A stretch of 64,000 bases of DNA from an uncultured Prevotella sp. (GCA_946402275.1 CAMIVY010000005.1:91780-155779), one strand, 5' to 3'; shown: positions 43,275 through 52,354, counted from the stretch's first letter. Program-made: numbers and translations. Notes: generated by a model from the sequence alone, not told the origin.

Positions 43275-43840
43275 TATTCTTTTGCGCGAGCCAGATAAGA
43301 GCCATCGCGAGTGTCAACCTGAATCAGGTCGCCCTCGTTGATGAACAGAGGTACGCGAACCTCAACACCTGTTTCTAGTGTGGCGGGCTTCAGGGTGTTT
43401 GTTGCGGTGTCACCCTTAATGCCTGGCTCGGAGTGGGTAACGCGAAGAATAGTCTTTACAGGCATCTCAGCGTAAAGAATGGTACCGTCTGTAGTGTCGC
43501 TGACAACGGATACTACATCACCTTCTTTCATATATTCATGTCCGATAACGAGGTCGTTGGCAATGGGAATCTGCTCGAAAGTCTCCTGATTCATGAAAAT
43601 GCGACCTTCCTGATCCTCGTACAGATACTGATAGTCACGATGCTCAATGACGACATCCTCCAACTTTTCACCGATGTTGTAACGGCGCTCCAATACACGA
43701 CCGTCGGTAACGTTCTTCATTTTGATGTTCATGATGGTGTTACCCTTACCTGGCTTACGATGCTGGAAATCAATGCAAACCCAAATAGCTCCGTCCATAC
43801 GAATGGCGGTTCCTTTCTTAATGTCTTGTGAATTAATCAT
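43274..43840 (-). CDS. efp: Translation elongation factor P
   Basis: A 188-residue EF-P, which relieves ribosome stalling at proline runs. The start at 43840 (MINSQDIKKGTAIRMDGAIW) is the family start; an upstream extension would run into the promoter. The KOW-like domain contains HRKPGKGNTIMNIKMKNV with the modifiable Lys tip region, and the OB domains show YQYLYEDQEGRIFMNQETFE and VTHSEPGIKGDTATNTLKPA. First gene of an operon with GT2 and radC. The seven-base repeat in its promoter is unusual. Confidence 0.96.
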   Translation of the reverse strand: MINSQDIKKGTAIRMDGAIWVCIDFQHRKPGKGNTIMNIKMKNVTDGRVLERRYNIGEKLEDVVIEHRDYQYLYEDQEGRIFMNQETFEQIPIANDLVIGHEYMKEGDVVSVVSDTTDGTILYAEMPVKTILRVTHSEPGIKGDTATNTLKPATLETGVEVRVPLFINEGDLIQVDTRDGSYLARAKE

Positions 43841-43883
43841 AAAAATAGTACTATTTAATAATGTATATTCGCTTTTTCGGCTG

Positions 43884-43891
43884 CAAAGGTA
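43884..43891 (-). promoter_or_regulatory. Minus-7 box of the efp promoter
   Basis: TACCTTTG on the minus strand. The place of the upstream box, 19-21 bases away, is occupied by the heptamer array TTTTCAC, which offers TTTC in several registers but no TTTG. Confidence 0.65.
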
Positions 43892-43900
43892 CGAAAAAAA

Positions 43901-43928
43901 GTGAAAAGTGAAAAGTGAAAAGTGAAAA
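43901..43928. repeat. Heptamer array (4 units) in the efp promoter
   Basis: Four perfect GTGAAAA units on the plus strand, beginning nine bases upstream of the efp minus-7 box and covering the position of the minus-33 box. A change in unit number would alter the promoter. Confidence 0.92.
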
Positions 43929-43941
43929 ATTTCTCTTAAAA

Positions 43942-43973
43942 CTTGCACAATTAGAAATAATTATGTAATTTTG
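43942..43973 (+). promoter_or_regulatory. Promoter of rpmH
   Basis: CTTG (43942-43945), 20 bases, TAATTTTG (43966-43973), one mismatch in the upstream box. It is divergent from the efp promoter. Confidence 0.75.
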
Positions 43974-44040
43974 CAGCCCGAAACTCTGATTTTTCAGGGT
44001 ATAAGTCATTGAATCATAACAAATAAAATAAGATAGAACA

Positions 44041-44196
44041 ATGAAAAGAACATTTCAGCCACACAATCGCCGTCGCGTGAATAAGCATGGCTTCCGCGAG
44101 CGCATGGCAACTAAGAATGGCCGTCGCGTACTGGCTTCTCGTCGCGCAAAGGGTCGTAAGAAGTTAACTGTATCTGACGAGCATCACGGAAAGTAA
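44041..44196 (+). CDS. rpmH: Ribosomal protein bL34
   Basis: A 51-residue, very basic protein reading [18 protein letters not shown], then [20 protein letters not shown], the almost invariant sequence of bL34 of the large ribosomal subunit. It is slightly longer at the C-terminus than the usual 44-48 residues (VSDEHHGK), as in other Bacteroidetes. The start is fixed by family. Transcription comes from 43942-43973 and a terminator follows. Its place beside efp is usual in this group. Confidence 0.98.
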   Translation: MKRTFQPHNRRRVNKHGFRERMATKNGRRVLASRRAKGRKKLTVSDEHHGK

Positions 44197-44219
44197 TCCT
44201 GACGAGTCTCAGTGATAAG

Positions 44220-44259
44220 AATTGGGTATGTTTTCATAGAAATATACCCAATTTTTTTT
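44220..44259 (+). terminator. Intrinsic terminator of rpmH
   Basis: A 10-bp stem, AATTGGGTAT (44220-44229) with ATACCCAATT (44244-44253), and a T run to 44259. The end of the T run forms the TTTG box of the next promoter. Confidence 0.85.
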
Positions 44260-44287
44260 GTTGTGTCGAGAATTCTTTGTAATTTTG
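44257..44287 (+). promoter_or_regulatory. Promoter of the PASTA-rluD-ddl operon
   Basis: TTTG (44257-44260), 19 bases, TAATTTTG (44280-44287). It shares its first bases with the rpmH terminator. It excludes an in-frame start at 44212. Confidence 0.8.
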
Positions 44288-44310
44288 CTCCACAATATAA
44301 ATGTAAACCA

Positions 44311-44949
44311 ATGAAAGCGAAAGAATTCTTAGGAAAACTGTTCCGCAATTATATAGTGCGTCACCTGATAGCTATGGTGTTTGTAGTAATCTTGCTATGT
44401 ATAGGCATAGGCTTCGGACTAGACTATTACACTCACCACGGAGAAGCCATTCCCGTACCAGACTTGAAGGGTCAGTCCTATGACAAGGCTTGTCGCCTAT
44501 TGGAGGCCAAAGGGTTAAAAATTGAAGTGACCGATTCGGGCTACAACAAACAATTGCCAGCCAATAGTATCTTGGCGCAGACACCCACCTTTGGTCAAAA
44601 GGTGAAACAAGGACATGTTATCTATGTAACAGTTAATTCGCCTCATTCCCCCACATTTGCCATTCCAGATATTGTGGACAATTCGAGTCTTCGCGAGGCA
44701 GAAGCCCGCCTCTCAGCCATAGGATTCCGCTTAACACCACCTTTGATGATATCCGGCGAAAAGGACTGGGTATATGGTATCTTATGTCGTGGACGCAGAA
44801 TAGCTAATGGCGATCGTATTGCTATTGATGAACCGCTGACCTTGATGGTTGGTCGCGGAACTTTGGACGACACGGATTCCTTGGAGTATGTAGGGCAGCC
44901 TGGTGAGACAGACGAGTTTGAGGAAGTAAAGGAACCGCCTGTAAACTAA
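44311..44949 (+). CDS. Membrane-anchored PASTA-domain protein
   Basis: A 212-residue protein with one transmembrane helix (about residues 19-40, LIAMVFVVILLCIGIGFGL) and a periplasmic part of two or three PASTA domains (AIPVPDLKGQSYDKACRLLE, AQTPTFGQKVKQGHVIYVTV, FAIPDIVDNSSLREAEARLS). PASTA domains bind peptidoglycan fragments or serve as spacers in wall enzymes. There is no kinase or transpeptidase domain. The setting, upstream of rluD and ddl, is a common Bacteroidetes gene order and suggests a link to the cell wall. The gap to rluD is 13 bases. Confidence 0.88.
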   Translation: MKAKEFLGKLFRNYIVRHLIAMVFVVILLCIGIGFGLDYYTHHGEAIPVPDLKGQSYDKACRLLEAKGLKIEVTDSGYNKQLPANSILAQTPTFGQKVKQGHVIYVTVNSPHSPTFAIPDIVDNSSLREAEARLSAIGFRLTPPLMISGEKDWVYGILCRGRRIANGDRIAIDEPLTLMVGRGTLDDTDSLEYVGQPGETDEFEEVKEPPVN

Positions 44950-44962
44950 CGGAAGGAGAGAG

Positions 44963-46039
44963 ATGATAGAGGATCTGGACGATATCGAATTATTGGAGGA
45001 CGACTTGGAAGTTGAGGAGCCGGCAGTAACCGACGGTCAACTCTATGAGCATATGCGCATGGAGGTTGATCATGGGCAGATTCCTGTTCGGATAGACAAG
45101 TATATGTCAGAACATCTGCCACATTCTTCACGTAACAGGATTCAGAAAGCAGCCGATGCAGGGTTCATACAGGTTAATGGTATCCCTGTAAAAAGCAACT
45201 ACAAGGTGCGTCCAGGCGATATTGTGACACTCATGCTGGATCATCCACACCATGATACCAAGGTAGAACCTGAGGATATTCCATTGAATGTGGTATATGA
45301 AGATGACCAACTGATGGTTATCAATAAACCGGCAGGCATGGTGGTACACCCAGGGGTGGGTAATTTCCATGGTACTCTGGTGAATGCCATAGCATGGCAT
45401 TTGCGGCATATACCCTCTTATGATCCTAATGACCCTAGTGTGGGTTTGGTGCATCGTATTGACAAGGATACCAGTGGATTACTAGTGGTGGCAAAAACCC
45501 CTGAAGCCAAGACAGAACTGGGAGCCCAGTTCTTCAACCACGACACCCACCGATCCTATCAGGCACTAGTATGGGGCAACTTTACAGAAGATACAGGACG
45601 TATTGAAGGAAACATAGGGCGTGACCCCAAGGATCGCCAGCGTATGGCAGTATTTCCTCCTGGCTCAGACATCGGGAAATCGGCAGTAACCCATTATCGC
45701 GTGCTGGAACGCTATGGCTATACCACTTTGGTGGAATGCCGTCTGGAGACAGGGCGTACTCACCAGATCAGAGCGCACATGAAACATATAGGTCATCCGC
45801 TGTTTGCCGATGAGCGCTATGGGGGTATGGAAATCTTGCGCGGCGAGCGTACAGCGTCTTACAAAGCCTATATTCAGAACTGCCTGAAACTATGCAGCCG
45901 TCAGGCTCTACATGCCAAAACACTTGGTTTTGTTCATCCTGCGACACACGAGCAGATGGATTTTACCAGCCCTTTGGCAGACGATATGCAAGCTCTCCTG
46001 GAAAAATGGCGTAAATATAGCAATATAAAAACAGAATAA
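44963..46039 (+). CDS. rluD: RluA/RluD-family rRNA pseudouridine synthase
   Basis: A 358-residue enzyme that isomerises uridines in 23S rRNA. After an acidic extension (about 35 residues) there is an S4 RNA-binding domain (RIDKYMSEHLPHSSRNRIQK, VKSNYKVRPGDIVTL), then the catalytic domain with GLVHRIDKDTSGLLVVAK, which contains the catalytic Asp of the HRLD-type motif (here HRIDKDT), and RLETGRTHQIRAHMKHIGHP. The rluD choice among RluA paralogues rests on length and the S4 domain. Second gene of the operon. Confidence 0.9.
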   Translation: MIEDLDDIELLEDDLEVEEPAVTDGQLYEHMRMEVDHGQIPVRIDKYMSEHLPHSSRNRIQKAADAGFIQVNGIPVKSNYKVRPGDIVTLMLDHPHHDTKVEPEDIPLNVVYEDDQLMVINKPAGMVVHPGVGNFHGTLVNAIAWHLRHIPSYDPNDPSVGLVHRIDKDTSGLLVVAKTPEAKTELGAQFFNHDTHRSYQALVWGNFTEDTGRIEGNIGRDPKDRQRMAVFPPGSDIGKSAVTHYRVLERYGYTTLVECRLETGRTHQIRAHMKHIGHPLFADERYGGMEILRGERTASYKAYIQNCLKLCSRQALHAKTLGFVHPATHEQMDFTSPLADDMQALLEKWRKYSNIKTE

Positions 46040-46054
46040 ATCATACATATAGTC

Positions 46055-47044
46055 ATGAAACAGTTAAAACGTAACATTGCCATCATTTGTGGTGGCGACT
46101 CTTCTGAACACGATGTGTCACTTCGCTCAGCACAAGGTATCTTCTCGTTCTTCGACAAAGAGCGATACAATGTTTATATTGTAGATGTGAAGGGACAGGA
46201 CTGGCATGTAGAATTGCCCGATGGTACCACGGCCCGTATTGACCGAAATGATTTCTCCTTCGTGGAGGATGGTAAGGCCAAACTCTTTGATTATGCCTAC
46301 ATTACTATTCACGGAACCCCTGGTGAGAATGGTATTCTGCAGGGTTATCTGGATTTGGTGGACATACCTTATTCCACTAGCGGTGTGCTGGTAGAGGCTA
46401 TGACGTTTAATAAGTTTGTACTGAACCAATATTTGCGAGGATATGGTGTAGCCGTAGCCGATTCGCTGCTGATTCGTCAAGGTAATGAGCAACTTGTGAG
46501 TGATGATGAGATAGAGCGTCGTATAGGCATGCCCTGTTTTGTGAAGCCTGCTGCTGATGGTTCCTCCTTTGGTGTTTCTAAGGTGAAGAACAAGGATCAG
46601 TTGGCTCCTGCCATTCGCAAGGCCATGCTTGAGAGCGATGAAATTATGGTGGAACAGTATCTGGAAGGTACTGAGATTTCAATTGGTGTGTATAAGACTA
46701 GGGAGAAGTCGGTGGTGCTCCCTGCTACAGAGGTGGTAACGAATAACGAATTTTTCGACTTTGACGCCAAATATAATGGTCAGGTTCAGGAGATTACGCC
46801 TGCCCGTCTGTCCGATGAGGTTACCCGTCGTGTCCGAGAGATTACCAGTTATATCTATGACATCCTGCACTGTAACGGAATAATCCGAATAGATTATATC
46901 ATTTCCAAGGAGGGCAAGATTTGGATGCTTGAGGTAAATACAACTCCGGGAATGACACCCACCAGCTTCATTCCTCAGCAGGTACGTGCAGCAGGCCTGG
47001 AGATGAAAGATGTGTTGGCAGATATTGTAGAAAACCAGTTCTAA
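46055..47044 (+). CDS. ddl: D-alanine--D-alanine ligase
   Basis: A 329-residue ATP-grasp enzyme making D-Ala-D-Ala for peptidoglycan. Visible: NIAIICGGDSSEHDVSLRSA (N-terminal fold), HGTPGENGILQGYLDLVDIP, CFVKPAADGSSFGVSKVKN (ATP), VEQYLEGTEISIGVYKTR and IDYIISKEGKIWMLEVNTTP plus GMTPTSFIPQQVRAAG, the typical C-terminal signature. Length is normal. It follows rluD by 15 bases. Confidence 0.96.
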   Translation: MKQLKRNIAIICGGDSSEHDVSLRSAQGIFSFFDKERYNVYIVDVKGQDWHVELPDGTTARIDRNDFSFVEDGKAKLFDYAYITIHGTPGENGILQGYLDLVDIPYSTSGVLVEAMTFNKFVLNQYLRGYGVAVADSLLIRQGNEQLVSDDEIERRIGMPCFVKPAADGSSFGVSKVKNKDQLAPAIRKAMLESDEIMVEQYLEGTEISIGVYKTREKSVVLPATEVVTNNEFFDFDAKYNGQVQEITPARLSDEVTRRVREITSYIYDILHCNGIIRIDYIISKEGKIWMLEVNTTPGMTPTSFIPQQVRAAGLEMKDVLADIVENQF

Positions 47045-47068
47045 AAGTGTGAAGTATTGGCTACTGCT

Positions 47069-48274
47069 ATGGATATGAAGGAATTCGACGAGATACGGCC
47101 TTATGAGCCCGGCGAGATGAAGCAAGCCTTTGACGATTTAATAAACGACCGTCAGTTTTCCTTGTTGCTGAAGGGCTTTGCTCCCTGGCTGCCCAAGGTG
47201 ATACGTAATGGGCTTCTGAAAATGGCCTTTGTGGGTGTGAAGACACCGCTCGATTTCCAACAGCGGTTCATGAAACCCGTGGTGCGATATATCATCCGCA
47301 AGCATACAGATGGTTGTTCGTTTGATGATAAAGCTCTGCGCACCTCTCCGCTCCTTTCTCCACTCTCGCCTCTAACTTCTCACCTTGATGGGCGATACAC
47401 ATTTCTCTCGAATCACCGTGATATCGTACTCGATTCTGCCTTCCTTGACGTAATGCTTGTCGATCACGGCTATCCCACTACCGTCGAGATAGGCATTGGC
47501 GACAATCTCTTAATATATCCTTGGATTAAGCGGTTAGTGCGCATGAACAAGGCATTCACTGTGCGTCGTGGACTGACGGCCCACGAGATGATGCGTTCCT
47601 CGCAACTGATGAGTAGTTATATCCATTATGCTGTTACTCAAAAGCGCGAGAATATCTGGATTGCTCAGCGTGAGGGACGTGCCAAAGATTCTAGCGACCA
47701 TACGCAGGATTCGGTGTTGAAGATGTTGGCTATGGGAGGTGAAGGTAGTTTCGCCGACAAGTTGCGTGACCTGAATATTGTGCCGTTGACCATTAGCTAC
47801 GAGTATGATCCTTGCGATTATCTGAAGGCACAGGAATTCCAACAAAAACGTGACAATCCAAGTTTCAAGAAGAGCAAGCAGGACGACTTGGACAACATGA
47901 AAACGGGTATCTTCGGCTATAAGGGACGCGTACACTATCAGTGTGCGCGCCCCGTCAATGTATGGATAGACGAATTGTCCTCTCTGCCCAAAAACGAATT
48001 CTTTGCTGAGCTCAGCCGGCGTATTGACAACGAGCTGCATCGTAACTACCGGCTCTATCCATGCAACTATATTGCTTTGGACCTTCTGGAGCATTCTGAT
48101 TTTTCGAGTCATTATACAGCAAAGGATGTAGAGTGCTTCGAACGCTATCTTCAGGGTCAAATGGCTAAAATCAATATTCCTGGTAAGGATGAGGCTTTCC
48201 TCCGTGAGCGACTACTGACGATGTATGCCAATCCACTGAAAAATTATTTGAGAAATGAAGGAAATGAATCATAA
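47069..48274 (+). CDS. Phospholipid-type acyltransferase
   Basis: A 401-residue enzyme of the glycerophosphate acyltransferase-like group. The H-x4-D motif is in FLSNHRDIVLDSAFL (about residue 115) and the substrate-binding motif appears as IWIAQREGRAKDSSDHTQDS (about 195). The remaining half is family-typical but of unclear role. An ATG start at 47069 (MDMKEFDEIRPYEPGEM) is preferred over the upstream TTG. Residues about 93-109 (TSPLLSPLSPLTSHL) come from a heptamer-like repeat inserted right before the catalytic motif. The next gene overlaps it by 20 bases. Confidence 0.8.
   Translation: MDMKEFDEIRPYEPGEMKQAFDDLINDRQFSLLLKGFAPWLPKVIRNGLLKMAFVGVKTPLDFQQRFMKPVVRYIIRKHTDGCSFDDKALRTSPLLSPLSPLTSHLDGRYTFLSNHRDIVLDSAFLDVMLVDHGYPTTVEIGIGDNLLIYPWIKRLVRMNKAFTVRRGLTAHEMMRSSQLMSSYIHYAVTQKRENIWIAQREGRAKDSSDHTQDSVLKMLAMGGEGSFADKLRDLNIVPLTISYEYDPCDYLKAQEFQQKRDNPSFKKSKQDDLDNMKTGIFGYKGRVHYQCARPVNVWIDELSSLPKNEFFAELSRRIDNELHRNYRLYPCNYIALDLLEHSDFSSHYTAKDVECFERYLQGQMAKINIPGKDEAFLRERLLTMYANPLKNYLRNEGNES
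47341..47386. repeat. Degenerate heptamer array in the acyltransferase gene
   Basis: Units TCTCCAC, TCTCGCC, TCTAACT, TCTCACC from 47357 to 47384 with degenerate units before. It encodes TSPLLSPLSPLTSHL between KALR and DGRYTFLSNHRD. Confidence 0.75.
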
Positions 48275-48959
48275 TTTTTTCTCTTGTCTCTCTTCTCTTT
48301 TCGCTTGTTATCAGCCTTTGGCTTTAGGTATTTTGCTTTTTGCCTCCTGCGAAACGGACAGCTACGACAAAGGTGAGGGAAAGTATTCACAGATGCAGGG
48401 TGACTTCGCCGAGCTCACCGTCAATAGCCAGAAGGAGGGTGTGAGTTTCCTGACAGATGAAGGTGAGCAGTATAAACTGGCAACCCCTGTGACCTCCTCA
48501 TGGATTCAACGCCCGGACACCACCTATCGGGCTATAGTCTATTTCAATGAAACTACGCAAGGTGAAGCAGAGGTTATGGCTGTTGGGCAGATGGGTGTAT
48601 TGCAGCCTATAGAGCATTGGCGTTTCAAAGAACAGCCTCAGGACCCTCTTGGCGTGGAAAGTTTATGGCTCACCAGAAACGGTAAGTATATCAACATGGG
48701 ACTCTTGCTTAAAAATGGTCATGTGGATGACTCGGAAGGAGTTCACGCCTTGGGACTCTGCCGTGATACCATTATGGTCAATCCTGATCAGACACGTACG
48801 GCTTATTATCGCCTGTTGCACAGCCAAGGTGATGCTCCAGAATATTATACTAATCGCCGCTATGTCAGCATACTGCTTCCCCAGGATCGTCCAGACAGTG
48901 TGCGTCTATCCATCGAGACTTATACTGGCACGCTAGTGAAGTTGTTCAAAATATTTTAG
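48255..48959 (+). CDS. NigD-like lipoprotein
   Basis: A 234-residue lipoprotein (LALGILLFASCETDSYDKGE, Cys near 32). The mature part has an N-terminal OB-like beta domain (FAELTVNSQKEGVSFLTDEG) and a beta-sandwich tail (ESLWLTRNGKYINMGLLLKN, RYVSILLPQDRPDSVRLSIE), matching NigD-like proteins of Bacteroidales. NigD itself was linked to immunity to the bacteriocin nigrescin; most relatives have no known role. It overlaps the acyltransferase gene by 20 bases and the convergent GH67 gene by 27 bases. Confidence 0.75.
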   Translation: MKEMNHNFFSCLSSLFACYQPLALGILLFASCETDSYDKGEGKYSQMQGDFAELTVNSQKEGVSFLTDEGEQYKLATPVTSSWIQRPDTTYRAIVYFNETTQGEAEVMAVGQMGVLQPIEHWRFKEQPQDPLGVESLWLTRNGKYINMGLLLKNGHVDDSEGVHALGLCRDTIMVNPDQTRTAYYRLLHSQGDAPEYYTNRRYVSILLPQDRPDSVRLSIETYTGTLVKLFKIF

Positions 48960-50786
48960 GCAGACATCACGCCACTCACAAGCATTTTGCAGTTGGTCTT
49001 TCAATCTTTCGTCCACCTCTTGCCATCGTTGCTCATCCACATAATGGCGCATTTTGGTGTGCCAAAGGTTATAGTGCCCTTCAACGGTGATAACCCCCAG
49101 GTTGTAATGGTATTGTAAGGACTCCCATAATGTAGAGCCGTCTTTCATGCGGTAAGTCCAAGGAACGCGGTGGAACCAGAGCAGCAGGTTCTCGGGACAT
49201 GTCTTTATATCATTATAAGTGCGTGCAATCTCTTCACGATACTGACCGGAAGCATTTGTGCCAGTGCTTGACCGGTCGAAGCCTATGCTGTCCTTGTTGG
49301 CTTTATGATAGTAAACGGGACACCATTCTAGCGGGTAGCTGGCAATGAACCCATCGGGCTCAGGACCGTAGTGGTGATCGAATTTAAAGATATGGTGTAA
49401 ACCGAGCGGCATCATGTAGTTGACACAGGCCTCACGACTCTCTTCCATCACTTGTGTCATGGGACCCACAAAGCCTTCGTCAGTGGTAAATGTCTGCTTC
49501 AGCCATTCCCGGGCAATCTGTTCAGAGGAGAGATAGGGGTTCCATGCCAGTCGCCCGAAGGCATACCAGTTGGCCTGAGAGAAGTGGTGCCCACACCAAT
49601 TACGGTCTAGTCCGATGTTGGCAACTCCGGCAATACCCTTCAGTTGTGTGGGCTTTACAAAGGAGAAGAACTCCTTCCACATGGGAGCCAAATAGACGAG
49701 ATGACGGCTTTGTCCTAGGTATTCCTGTGTAATCTGCAGTTCCACCATATTGGGTGTCTTCTTGATTTGGTCGAATACTGCACTATAAGGTTCACGGGGT
49801 TGAAAGTCCAGTGGACCGTTTTTGGTCTGCAGAATAACATTGTCGCGGAACTGTCCGTCTAAAGGTTTAAATTCGGAAACCGCCTGTTTTACGCGGTCTT
49901 CGCCCTTATGGTTAGCTCCATAAACAAAGCAGCGCCACATGACAATTCCTCCATAAGGTTTCAGTGCATCAGCTAGCATGTTGGCACCATCAGCATGCGA
50001 GCGATGGTAATCCCCAGGGCCAGGTTGTCCCTCACTATTTGCCTTGACTAGGAAACCGCCAAAGTCGGGAATTAACTTGTAAATCTCCTTGGCTTTTTTC
50101 TTCCACCACCGGGCTACACTCTTGTCTAAGGGGTCTGCTGTCTTCGTTTCTTTTAGCGCCATAGGGGTGGCAAAGTTAATGCTGAGAAACACCGTGATAT
50201 GATAAGGTCGAAGAATATCTGCAATCTTTTTTACTTCTTCCAGATAGTCCTTGGTCAGCATCTTAGGTGATGCATTAACATTGTTCAGCACGGTGCCATT
50301 GATACCTAGTGAGGCATTAGCACGTGCATATTCTTTGATGAGTTCTTCATGGGCTGTATCCCATTTCCTGTTTTTCTCGTTCCAAAAAATACTTTCACCA
50401 GCATAGCCTCGTTCAATACTGCCGTCCAGGTTGTCCCAATGGTTCAGCAGACGCAGGTTAAAGGCAGGGTGTGACTCCATTTTTTCTCCACGTAAAAGAG
50501 CGAATGCTCCATACAGCAGTCCTGCCTCCCGTCGTGCAGAGAGTGTTCTCCCGTCAAAGCGGTAGCCATCATCATCAGGCATAGAGGCATCCAAACGCAG
50601 GGTGATGTCAGAGCCTGTGTAGTAGGTCTCAAGTTCCTGACGAGCCATGTCGATGGTGGGTGACTGCTTGTTACAGCTTACTTTTACTTTGTTGACAGGT
50701 TGATAGCGTAACCACAGTTGGTGACCGTCTTCTGCTGCACTGTGCAAGCTGAAGATGATGAATAGTGATAATAGATTTTTTTTCAT
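48933..50786 (-). CDS. GH67 alpha-glucuronidase
   Basis: A 617-residue secreted enzyme (signal MKKNLLSLFIIFSLHSAAE) that removes 4-O-methyl-glucuronic acid from xylan fragments. GH67 features are DEGYRFDGRT-like DDGYRFDGRTLSARREAGLL, RLLNHWDNLDGSIERGYAGE, INGTVLNNVNASPKMLT, GGFLVKANSEGQPGPGDYHR (barrel, with catalytic acid/base Glu in NSEGQPGP) and LQITQEYLGQSRHLVYLAP. The C-terminal dimerisation part ends in WHTKMRHYVDEQRWQEVDER. The start is at 50786, overlapping the kinase stop as ATGA. It is the only clear xylan enzyme in the window. Confidence 0.92.
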   Translation of the reverse strand: MKKNLLSLFIIFSLHSAAEDGHQLWLRYQPVNKVKVSCNKQSPTIDMARQELETYYTGSDITLRLDASMPDDDGYRFDGRTLSARREAGLLYGAFALLRGEKMESHPAFNLRLLNHWDNLDGSIERGYAGESIFWNEKNRKWDTAHEELIKEYARANASLGINGTVLNNVNASPKMLTKDYLEEVKKIADILRPYHITVFLSINFATPMALKETKTADPLDKSVARWWKKKAKEIYKLIPDFGGFLVKANSEGQPGPGDYHRSHADGANMLADALKPYGGIVMWRCFVYGANHKGEDRVKQAVSEFKPLDGQFRDNVILQTKNGPLDFQPREPYSAVFDQIKKTPNMVELQITQEYLGQSRHLVYLAPMWKEFFSFVKPTQLKGIAGVANIGLDRNWCGHHFSQANWYAFGRLAWNPYLSSEQIAREWLKQTFTTDEGFVGPMTQVMEESREACVNYMMPLGLHHIFKFDHHYGPEPDGFIASYPLEWCPVYYHKANKDSIGFDRSSTGTNASGQYREEIARTYNDIKTCPENLLLWFHRVPWTYRMKDGSTLWESLQYHYNLGVITVEGHYNLWHTKMRHYVDEQRWQEVDERLKDQLQNACEWRDVCLKYFEQLH

Positions 50787-52348
50787 TGTATGTCTTGAAA
50801 TTTGCAAGGTGCCCAGAACCAGAAAGTCGATCCTTTTCCTACCTCACTCGTCATGCCAATACGTCCGTGAACGGCATCGATGATAGATTTGCAGATAGAC
50901 AGTCCTAGCCCAGGGTTTTCTTGTTGTAAGTATGTGTGTTCGTTGTTAAGAAGCATGAAAATGTTGTTTTTCAGTTCATCTGATATGCCTTCGCCAGTGT
51001 CTGTTATAGCAAAGTAAATTCCAGAACCTTCTTTTCTATAATGGATGGTAATGCTGCCCTGTTTGGTGTGACGAATGGCATTGCTCAACAGGTGCATTAT
51101 GATGTGTCGAAGCATTCCTACATCGATATTGGCAACACATCTCTGGTGTAGCGTATAGATACGTATTTCAACGCCTTCGTTCAGTTTACCTTCTACTTCC
51201 TTCTTATAATTCTCCATAAGTTCTCCAATCTCAGCCGTCACACGAGTAAATTGCAGTCCGCCTCCTTCAATGTTGGAGAGTTCTAGTAGTTCATTGATAA
51301 AATAGAGCAGCTGGTGCCCATTGGTATTAATCTGGTTGAACATTTGATGCTGGTCTTCGAAAGGAATGTCGTCCTTGCCTGCTTGGCTGAGCATTCCGCT
51401 GAACCCGATAATAGCATTAAGAGGGGTACGTAGGGCATGGCTTACATTGGCAAGGAAGACGGTCTTCATGTGTTCCGACTTTTTAGCTCTTAGCATCTCA
51501 ACATGAAGCCGTTTACTATGCCTGCGTTGCATGATAAGCAACAACAGAAGAGTGATGGTAATAATGGCAGATATCAGCCACCATACCCATTGAGGTATTT
51601 GGAAACTGTCCAATTGACTGATGTAATCGCCATAAATATCGTTAATGGTACCATCTTCTTCCATCCTAAGCAACTCGCGGTCTATGGCATTAATCAACTC
51701 ACGGTTATGACTGACGTAGCAGTATTCACGGGGAGTAAGCGTCAGGTCTTCAGCTGTCAAGTTCTCTAGATTCAGGTTTTTGATATGATATTTCGCTTGA
51801 TAGCGGAAACATATCACAGCATCATATTCTCCAGCAGACAAATCCTTCAAGGCCCTAGGAAGGTCGCGAACTACTTCAAGCACTGCACCCGCCTTGGTCA
51901 GCGTGTCCGTGATGGGACGGCTTGCCATATAGGCAATCTTTTTGCCCTTGATGTTGCGCATGTTGAAATCATCAGCATTCTCATGGTTGTTGCGATACAC
52001 AACTTGATAATACAATCTAAAGACGGCACGAGAGTAGTTGATGATATTTTGGCGATAGGGTGAATAGACCATCATCGCCAAATCGACACGGCCGTTGAGA
52101 ACATCGCCAGAAATAGCTTCCCAGGTGTTAGGACGATAGGTATATGGAAGATTCAGACGTTGCATCAGTGTCTGGGTCAATTCCACATCCAATCCTTTTG
52201 GTAAGCCTTCTTGGTCAACATATTGCAATGGAGCATAGTCAAGATCAAGACCTACCACAACAGGATGAAACTTGGAAAATCCTAAGTCATCGGCTCTGAC
52301 AGTTAAGGCAGTAACGATGGTTAGTAGTAAGATGATTAGTTTCTTCAT
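50783..52348 (-). CDS. Sensor histidine kinase with periplasmic solute-binding domain
   Basis: A 521-residue membrane kinase. After a signal peptide (MKKLIILLLTIVTALTVRA) the periplasmic sensor (about residues 25-245) is an SBP_bac_3-type binding protein (VVVGLDLDYAPLQYVDQEG, GLDVELTQTLMQRLNLPY). One transmembrane helix follows (WVWWLISAIITITLLLLLIM), then a short kinase core with the H box FLANVSHALRTPLNAIIGFS and ATP-binding GEGISDELKNN and GLGLSICKSIIDAVHG. No receiver or output domain is present, and no response regulator gene is next to it. It is translationally coupled to the GH67 gene (ATGA). The start at 52348 follows from the promoter. Confidence 0.85.
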   Translation of the reverse strand: MKKLIILLLTIVTALTVRADDLGFSKFHPVVVGLDLDYAPLQYVDQEGLPKGLDVELTQTLMQRLNLPYTYRPNTWEAISGDVLNGRVDLAMMVYSPYRQNIINYSRAVFRLYYQVVYRNNHENADDFNMRNIKGKKIAYMASRPITDTLTKAGAVLEVVRDLPRALKDLSAGEYDAVICFRYQAKYHIKNLNLENLTAEDLTLTPREYCYVSHNRELINAIDRELLRMEEDGTINDIYGDYISQLDSFQIPQWVWWLISAIITITLLLLLIMQRRHSKRLHVEMLRAKKSEHMKTVFLANVSHALRTPLNAIIGFSGMLSQAGKDDIPFEDQHQMFNQINTNGHQLLYFINELLELSNIEGGGLQFTRVTAEIGELMENYKKEVEGKLNEGVEIRIYTLHQRCVANIDVGMLRHIIMHLLSNAIRHTKQGSITIHYRKEGSGIYFAITDTGEGISDELKNNIFMLLNNEHTYLQQENPGLGLSICKSIIDAVHGRIGMTSEVGKGSTFWFWAPCKFQDIQ

Positions 52349-52354
52349 CGGTGG

